DNA from: JAFLUQ01 sp964537995
GTDB taxonomy: Bacteria; Bacillota; Clostridia; UMGS1883
Assembly: GCA_964537995.1 (NCBI GenBank)
Contig: CAZICW010000002.1
Coordinates: 1-64,000 of the forward strand
Length of the DNA: 64,000 nucleotides
Direction of reading: 5' to 3'
A program made the translations under genes and the position numbers. A model generated the notes under the pieces. The model was not told where the DNA came from. It saw only the letters and a program-made list of their open reading frames with translations, and did no database searches. Positions 59,483-64,000 of this stretch are shown one piece after another (position 1 is the first letter of the stretch; every line of letters begins with the position of its first letter).

Positions 59483-59510
59483 TTGCAATTTTTAAATTTT
59501 ATGTTATAAT
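59483..59510 (+). promoter_or_regulatory. Promoter of the T-box/leuA unit
   Basis: TTGCAA (59483-59488), 16-base spacer, TATAAT (59505-59510). Confidence 0.8.
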
Positions 59511-59520
59511 ATCCATACAT

Positions 59521-59800
59521 AAAGACTGTGAAGAGGAGCAGTAAGACCGAAATATGCCTTCAGAGAGCCGACGGGCGGTGCGAGTCGGCGGCGGAAGCGG
59601 TCCGAACTCGCCTCGGAGTTGCTTGCTGAACCCTTGCCGCGCGCAAGGTCATAGGTTAAGACGGAAGCCGTCCGTTATCACGCGGCAGGATATGAAAGTA
59701 TCCGTTGAGTGCGCCTTGCGGCGAATCGGAGTGGTACCGCGGAGTTTTCGGCTTCGTCTCTGTTTATGGGAGATGGGGTCTTTTATTTTTATCGAAAGAC
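59521..59800 (+). promoter_or_regulatory. T-box leader, leucine specifier
   Basis: A classic T-box. Stem I has AGAGAG (59562-59567) and a specifier loop with GAACTC, giving specifier CTC (59607-59609, Leu). The T-box core TGGTACCGCGG is at 59732-59742. A terminator-like stem with a TCTTTTATTTTTA tail follows to about 59800. Uncharged tRNA-Leu is expected to allow read-through into leuA, so the gene is induced by leucine starvation. The specifier is inferred from position and agrees with the gene controlled. Confidence 0.9.
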
Positions 59801-59912
59801 GCAAAAAATCACGCGGAAATTTTCGGTTAAATATATCGACAGCAATCTCTCCGAGCGGACAAACTGTTCCGCTTAATATTTCCGATGATATTTATTGAAG
59901 GGAGCAACGGTT

Positions 59913-61568
59913 ATGAAAAATTACCAAAAGTATCAAAGGGGTTACTTTATGCCCCCCGTAAACGAAATGAAATGGGCCAAAAAGGAGTACATTGACAAAG
60001 CGCCGGTGTGGTGCAGCGTTGATCTGCGCGACGGCAATCAGGCGCTGGTTGTTCCGATGAGCCTTGATGAAAAGCTGGAATTTTTTCGGTTTTTGGTTGA
60101 AGTGGGCTTTAAGGAAATCGAGGTGGGCTTTCCTGCGGCAAGCGAAACAGAGTACGAATTTGTGCGCACTTTGATTGAAAAAAATTTCATTCCGGACGAT
60201 GTTACGATTCAGGTGCTTACGCAGTCGCGGGAACACATTATAAAAAAGACCTTTGAATCTCTCAAGGGCTGTAAAAACGCGATTGTCCATCTTTACAACT
60301 CAACAAGCGTGGCTCAGCGCGAGCAGGTTTTCCGCAAGAGCAAGGATGAAATAACGCAAATCGCCGTGTTCGGTGCGAAGCTGCTGAAAGAGTATGCCGA
60401 AAAAACGGAGGGGAACTTCCTTTTTGAATACTCTCCCGAAAGCTTTACCGGTACCGAGCCGGAGTACGCGCTGGAAATTTGCAACGCCGTTATAGACATA
60501 TGGAAGCCTACGCCCGATAAGAAGGTCATAATTAATCTTCCCGTCACGGTGGAGATGTCTCTCCCCCACGTTTACGCCTCTCAGGTTGAGTATATCAACG
60601 ACAATCTTAACAGCCGCGACAGCGTTGTCATTTCTCTCCATCCGCACAATGACCGCGGCTGTGCCGTGGCGGACAGCGAGCTTGGTCTGCTTGCGGGCGG
60701 CGACAGAATCGAGGGTACGCTTTTCGGCAACGGCGAACGCACGGGCAATGTTGACATTGTGACGCTGGCTATGAATATGTTCAGTCACGGAGTTGACCCC
60801 AAGCTGAACTTTGAAAATCTTCCGCTTATAGCCGGAGCGTATGAACGCCTCACCGGAATGAGCGTCGGCGAACGCGCTCCCTACGCGGGAAGGCTTGTTT
60901 TTGCGGCGTTCAGCGGCTCTCACCAGGACGCAATCGCGAAGGGCATGAAGTGGCGGGAGGAAAAGGGGCTTGAAACATGGAGCGTTCCCTATCTTCCGAT
61001 CGACCCCGCCGACGTCGGACGCGAATACGAAAGCGATGTTATCCGCATAAACAGTCAGAGCGGGAAGGGCGGCATAGGCTACCTCATGGAAAAACGGTTC
61101 GGCTTCGACCTTCCTCCGAAAATGCGCGAGGTGTTCGGCTACGCCGTAAAATCCGTTTCCGATCATCTGCACAAGGAGCTTTCGCCCGATGAGGTTTTCG
61201 GCATTTTCAAAAAGGACTTCATAAATCTTTCCTCTCCGATGAAGCTGCTTGAATGTCACTATGTTCAACGCAACGGCATTGAAGCCGAGGTTACAATCGA
61301 AATGAACGGCGAAACCCTTATCCTCGCGGGACACGGCAACGGTCGTCTCGACGCCGTGTGCAACGCTCTCTGCGATCGCTATCATATGGGCTTTTCCGTT
61401 TCCACATACAAGGAGCACGCGCTGGAAAAGGGCAGCAAAAGCTCGGCGGTTTCATACATTGAAATCAGCGACGGAAACACCTCCTCCTGGGGCGCGGGAA
61501 TCGACACCGATATTATGGCTTCCTCGGTAAACGCCCTTATAAGCGCAATAAACAGGCTTGGCAAATAA
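59913..61568 (+). CDS. leuA: 2-isopropylmalate synthase (long, LeuA2 type)
   Basis: Condenses acetyl-CoA with 2-oxoisovalerate, the first step of leucine synthesis. The 551-residue protein has the HMGL/DRE-TIM motif SVDLRDGNQALVVPMS at about 31-46, metal-binding HPHNDRG near 235, GNGERTGNVD and a C-terminal LeuA dimer/leucine-feedback domain (about 430-550). This is the longer LeuA form found in many Clostridia. The start at 59913 (ATG behind AAGGGAG) is preferred over TTG at 59895. T-box controlled. Confidence 0.95.
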   Translation: MKNYQKYQRGYFMPPVNEMKWAKKEYIDKAPVWCSVDLRDGNQALVVPMSLDEKLEFFRFLVEVGFKEIEVGFPAASETEYEFVRTLIEKNFIPDDVTIQVLTQSREHIIKKTFESLKGCKNAIVHLYNSTSVAQREQVFRKSKDEITQIAVFGAKLLKEYAEKTEGNFLFEYSPESFTGTEPEYALEICNAVIDIWKPTPDKKVIINLPVTVEMSLPHVYASQVEYINDNLNSRDSVVISLHPHNDRGCAVADSELGLLAGGDRIEGTLFGNGERTGNVDIVTLAMNMFSHGVDPKLNFENLPLIAGAYERLTGMSVGERAPYAGRLVFAAFSGSHQDAIAKGMKWREEKGLETWSVPYLPIDPADVGREYESDVIRINSQSGKGGIGYLMEKRFGFDLPPKMREVFGYAVKSVSDHLHKELSPDEVFGIFKKDFINLSSPMKLLECHYVQRNGIEAEVTIEMNGETLILAGHGNGRLDAVCNALCDRYHMGFSVSTYKEHALEKGSKSSAVSYIEISDGNTSSWGAGIDTDIMASSVNALISAINRLGK

Positions 61569-61588
61569 TTTAAATTCATTTTCGGATC

Positions 61589-62143
61589 ATGAACACTTTA
61601 TCCATAACTCACGAATTTATACGTTCAAAAATCCACAGCGGCAGCTTCTGTATCGACGCAACCGCCGGCAACGGGCACGACACTGCCTTCCTCTGTTCGC
61701 TTGTCGGCGAGGACGGCCGTGTCCTCGCGTTCGATATTCAGGAGCGGGCAATCGTAAATACCCGCGCACGGCTTCGCGAGCGCGGGTTTAAAAACTGTAC
61801 CGTCATTCATGACAGTCACGCGAACATGGCGGCTTACGCCGAGGTCGGAACGGTTGACCTCATTGTATTCAACCTCGGCTGGCTGCCCTGCGGCGACCAT
61901 TCGGTTTTTACCCGTGCCGACAGCACCGTCGCGGCAATCCGCGACGGACTGAAGCTTTTGAGGGAAGGCGGCTTTATTTCCGTTTCAATATACTACGGCG
62001 GGAAAAACGGCTATGAGGAGCGCGACGCACTGGCGGAGTATCTTAAAACCGTCGACAATACACGCTACACCGTTCTTAAAACCGAATTTTACAACCGCAG
62101 CGGAGACGTTCCGATTTCCGTTTTTATTTTCAAGGGCGTATAA
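61589..62143 (+). CDS. MnmM/YtqB-like class I SAM methyltransferase
   Basis: A 184-residue Rossmann methyltransferase. It has DATAGNGHDTAFL (motif I), GRVLAFDIQERAI, and FNLGWLPCGDHS, which is the diagnostic motif of the YtqB (rRNA_methylase, now MnmM) family that methylates 5-aminomethyl-2-thiouridine at the tRNA wobble position. One residue differs from the common NLGYLPGGD form. The activity here is inferred. Begins 20 bases after leuA without a clear ribosome site, so coupled translation is possible. Confidence 0.9.
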   Translation: MNTLSITHEFIRSKIHSGSFCIDATAGNGHDTAFLCSLVGEDGRVLAFDIQERAIVNTRARLRERGFKNCTVIHDSHANMAAYAEVGTVDLIVFNLGWLPCGDHSVFTRADSTVAAIRDGLKLLREGGFISVSIYYGGKNGYEERDALAEYLKTVDNTRYTVLKTEFYNRSGDVPISVFIFKGV

Positions 62144-62185
62144 TTTTACGTCCGTATATTTTTTTATTTTTTTGTCAAAAAGGTA

Positions 62186-62214
62186 TTGACAAACAGAGTT
62201 AGTTGTGCTAAACT
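62186..62214 (+). promoter_or_regulatory. Promoter of the feo operon
   Basis: TTGACA (62186-62191), 17-base spacer, TAAACT (62209-62214). The -10 box lies within an operator-like inverted repeat. Confidence 0.75.
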
Positions 62215-62238
62215 AATTTAAGGTTAGAAAAAGCTAAC
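62199..62238. promoter_or_regulatory. DtxR/IdeR-type operator-like repeats over the feo promoter
   Basis: TTAGTT and AACTAA frame GTGCTA (62199-62216), overlapping the -10 box; the right half CTAAACTAA matches the DtxR half-site CTAACCTAA at 8 of 9 bases. A second, GTTAG-aaaaag-CTAAC (62223-62238), lies just downstream. Fe2+-loaded DtxR-family repressors bind such sites, so repression of iron uptake under iron plenty is expected. Confidence 0.7.
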
Positions 62239-62265
62239 AGCAAGTCCGTTGAGGGAGGAATCGGT

Positions 62266-62475
62266 ATGCCTTTAGCAATGCTGGGTATAGGCGTAAAGAG
62301 GAAAATCGTCAGAATCGGAGGGAAGGAAAAATCCCGACGCTTTCTGGAAAGCCTCGGTTTTGTTGAGGGTGCGGATGTCTGCATAGTTTCCGAGCTCGGA
62401 GGCAACATGATTGTAAGCGTAAAGGAGTCCCGCATTGCAATCGACAAGGAACTTGCGAAATGTATATTTGTGTAA
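62266..62475 (+). CDS. feoA: FeoA-domain protein 1
   Basis: A 69-residue SH3-like FeoA domain: RFLESLGFVEGADVCIVSELGGNMIVSVKESRIAIDKELAKCIFV follows the family pattern (LxxLGxxxGxxxxVxxxxxGxxxxxVxxxxxAIxxxxAxxI). FeoA assists the FeoB iron transporter. First of two FeoA genes; GAGGGAGG ribosome site. Confidence 0.93.
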   Translation: MPLAMLGIGVKRKIVRIGGKEKSRRFLESLGFVEGADVCIVSELGGNMIVSVKESRIAIDKELAKCIFV

Positions 62476-62488
62476 GGAGGATTGGGCT

Positions 62489-62710
62489 ATGAGAACCTTA
62501 AAGGAAGTCAGCATCGGCGAAACCGTAACCGTCGAAAAGGTAATCGGCGAGGGCGCCGTCAAGCGCAGAATCATGGATATGGGCATAACCAAGGGCGTCC
62601 AAATCTATGTCCGCAAGGTTGCTCCCTTTGGCGACCCCATTGAGGTCACCGTCCGCGGCTATGAGCTTTCTCTGAGAAAAGCGGACGCCGAAAGCATCAC
62701 CGTTAACTAA
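62489..62710 (+). CDS. feoA: FeoA-domain protein 2
   Basis: A 73-residue FeoA domain: IGETVTVEKVIGEGAVKRRIMDMGITKGVQIYVRKVAPFGDPIEVTVRGYELSLRKADAESI. The start at 62489 has AAGGAGG at 8 bases, 13 bases after the first feoA stop; a longer frame from 62435 is unsupported. The two copies differ clearly (GxGAVKRR versus GKEKSRR), and both precede feoB. Confidence 0.95.
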   Translation: MRTLKEVSIGETVTVEKVIGEGAVKRRIMDMGITKGVQIYVRKVAPFGDPIEVTVRGYELSLRKADAESITVN

Positions 62711-62731
62711 ACCAATTTTTTTGGAAAGGGG

Positions 62732-62745
62732 TTAGCATAAGCTAA
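62732..62745. promoter_or_regulatory. Third TTAGC-type inverted repeat before feoB
   Basis: TTAGC-ataa-GCTAA between feoA2 and feoB resembles the two repeats at the feo promoter. It could be a further metal-regulator site inside the operon. Confidence 0.5.
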
Positions 62746-62769
62746 TCAAATTCAACAGGAGGTAAAAGT

Positions 62770-64000
62770 ATGTCGATTACAATAGCCCTTGCGGGCAACC
62801 CCAACAGCGGCAAAACGACCTTGTTCAACGCTCTGACGGGCTCAAACCAATTCGTCGGCAACTGGCCGGGCGTAACCGTTGAAAAAAAGGAAGGACGTCT
62901 TAAGGGTGAAAAGGACGTCACAATAATGGATCTTCCGGGGATTTACTCTCTTTCGCCCTATACCCTTGAGGAAGTAGTTGCGAGAAACTATTTAATCACC
63001 AACCGTCCCGACGCAATCATCAACATTGTTGACGGTACAAACATCGAAAGAAACCTATATCTTTCAACTCAGCTCATGGAGCTCGGCATTCCCGTCGTCA
63101 TGGCTGTAAATATGATAGACGTTGTAAAAAAGAACGGCGACACAATAAACACCAAGCAGCTTGAAGCAAAAATAGGTTGTCCGGTGATTGAGATTTCCGC
63201 CCTTAAAGGCACAAACATTGATAAGGCGGCGAAAAAAGCCGTTGAACTGGCTTCCTCGGGAGCAAAATCAAGGGCTGTACACTCGTTCGACCCCAAGGTT
63301 GAAGCCTATCTTGCCGAGATTGAAAGCGAGCTTACGGACGTTCCCGCGGAGCAAAAGCGTTTTTATGCCATAAAGCTCTTCGAGCGCGACGACAAAATTA
63401 ACGTCGCGGCTCCCGCAAACCTCAACGCGATAATCGAGCGCGCCGAGAAAGAGATGGATGACGACAGCGAAAGCATCATCACGAACCAGCGATACACTTA
63501 CATAACCTCAATCATCAAGGGCTGCTATGTCAAGAAGGACAAGAACAAGCTTTCGACCTCCGACAAAATAGACAGGATTGTCACAAACCGTATTCTTGCG
63601 CTTCCTATATTCGCAATCGTCATGTTCATTGTTTATTACGTTTCGGTAACGACGGTAGGCTCAATTGCCACGGACTGGGCAAACGACGGGCTGTTCGGCG
63701 ACGGCTGGCACCTGTTCGGCATAGGCACCGGCGCGTATGAAGAGGACGCCGAGCCTTATGCGGACGCCGCCACAATCGTAAACGGCTTTGTGGAGTATTA
63801 CGGAGCGGAGGATGCAGCCGAAGCGCTCGACGCCGAAAGCGAAACCTACGACCCCGCGGCGGCGGAAGCGGCGCTCAATGAATTTGCGGCTTCTCTTCCC
63901 GAATCCGCGGAAGCCGTATACCTTGTAAGCGATGAAGAAACTCTTGCCGACGAAGAAGTTACCTCCACATTCGAGGAATTCAGTGAAGCGGTCGCGGTGC
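62770..64000 (+). CDS. feoB: Ferrous iron transport protein FeoB (5' part, cut by window end)
   Basis: The first 410 codons of a GTP-dependent Fe2+ transporter. The G domain has G1 GNPNSGKT (9-16), G2 region GNWPGVTVEKKEG, G3 DLPG (54-57) and G4 VNMID near 118, followed by the GDI helices and the first membrane helix (about 270-298). The next part, from about 300 to the end of the window, is not the usual short loop: NDGLFGDGWHLFGIG is followed by more than 80 residues very rich in Ala and Glu, with no hydrophobic helix. Some clostridial FeoB proteins have such an extracytoplasmic insertion. Start at 62770 has AGGAGG at 7 bases. The stop lies outside the window. Confidence 0.95.
   Translation, partial: MSITIALAGNPNSGKTTLFNALTGSNQFVGNWPGVTVEKKEGRLKGEKDVTIMDLPGIYSLSPYTLEEVVARNYLITNRPDAIINIVDGTNIERNLYLSTQLMELGIPVVMAVNMIDVVKKNGDTINTKQLEAKIGCPVIEISALKGTNIDKAAKKAVELASSGAKSRAVHSFDPKVEAYLAEIESELTDVPAEQKRFYAIKLFERDDKINVAAPANLNAIIERAEKEMDDDSESIITNQRYTYITSIIKGCYVKKDKNKLSTSDKIDRIVTNRILALPIFAIVMFIVYYVSVTTVGSIATDWANDGLFGDGWHLFGIGTGAYEEDAEPYADAATIVNGFVEYYGAEDAAEALDAESETYDPAAAEAALNEFAASLPESAEAVYLVSDEETLADEEVTSTFEEFSEAVAV

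Noticed and set aside
59554..59898. 114-codon open frame inside the leuA leader
   Set aside because: It lies entirely within the T-box RNA and has no independent support.

Overview
The window is one assembled stretch (with two 100-N scaffold gaps) of an anaerobic, monoderm, low-to-medium GC Firmicute, most likely an uncultured Clostridia/Oscillospirales-type organism. The indications are a 1172-aa pyruvate:ferredoxin oxidoreductase, ECF transporter genes, the rimP-nusA-ylxR-ylxQ-infB operon order, an S-layer-homology protein, secreted proteins with copper-amine-oxidase-N-like domains, YycH/YycI-like proteins, DUF4250, DUF5711 and DUF6514 proteins, a T-box leader and a yybP-ykoY leader. Genus or species cannot be stated from the sequence alone. 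Nearly all of the window reads as ordinary chromosome; I see no transposase, integrase, phage gene or CRISPR array.

Layout. 0.3-4.6 kb: a membrane nucleotide-sugar dehydratase (PglF/CapD type) behind a promoter abutted by a G10 tract and phased A-tracts, an AraC-type regulator, and CysE. 4.6-9.2 kb: an apparent stress cluster on the minus strand, ClpE-like unfoldase, ECF sigma factor, zinc-finger anti-sigma factor (interrupted by gap 1), OGG1-type glycosylase and CysE. 9.6-14.3 kb: a small DUF6514-like protein, a large secreted GH43-like protein and GalE. 14.4-19.5 kb: PurB and PFOR. 19.8-25.2 kb: a MacA-like adaptor with two lipoyl/hairpin modules, a MacB-like permease without a neighbouring ATPase, and an SLH protein. 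25.3-32.8 kb (minus): DUF4956 and VTC polyphosphate polymerase proteins, then a long operon of rRNA methyltransferase, EcfA1, EcfA2, EcfT, TruA, DUF5711 and CvpA.

33.0-38.2 kb: YccF, a small membrane protein and a lipoprotein, with a 13-bp tandem repeat array (containing gap 2) just upstream of their promoter; two divergent CaCA-family cation antiporters, one controlled by a Mn-type yybP-ykoY riboswitch; a solitary Wzz-like chain-length regulator; tRNA-Pro(CGG). 38.2-44.3 kb: GT4 glycosyltransferase with DUF4250, ZapA, U32 peptidase, GlmM, L31. 44.3-52.1 kb: the minus-strand translation operon rimP-nusA-ylxR-ylxQ-infB-rbfA-nrnA-truB-ribF. 52.2-59.4 kb: PolA, CoaE, lytic transglycosylase, YycH-like and YycI-like proteins, a secreted protein. 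59.5-62.1 kb: T-box(Leu), LeuA, MnmM-like methyltransferase. 62.2-64.0 kb: feoA-feoA-feoB (truncated by the window end) with DtxR-type operator-like repeats.

The strongest leads for follow-up are regulatory: the unresolved 13-bp repeat array in front of the lipoprotein operon, the G10/A-tract promoter of the glycan gene, the riboswitch-controlled antiporter pair, and the DtxR-like sites in feo. On the protein side they are the two-module adaptor without ATPase and the YycH/YycI-like pair without WalRK. I did not find a convincing wholly new system; most parts are recognisable families in sometimes unusual arrangements.
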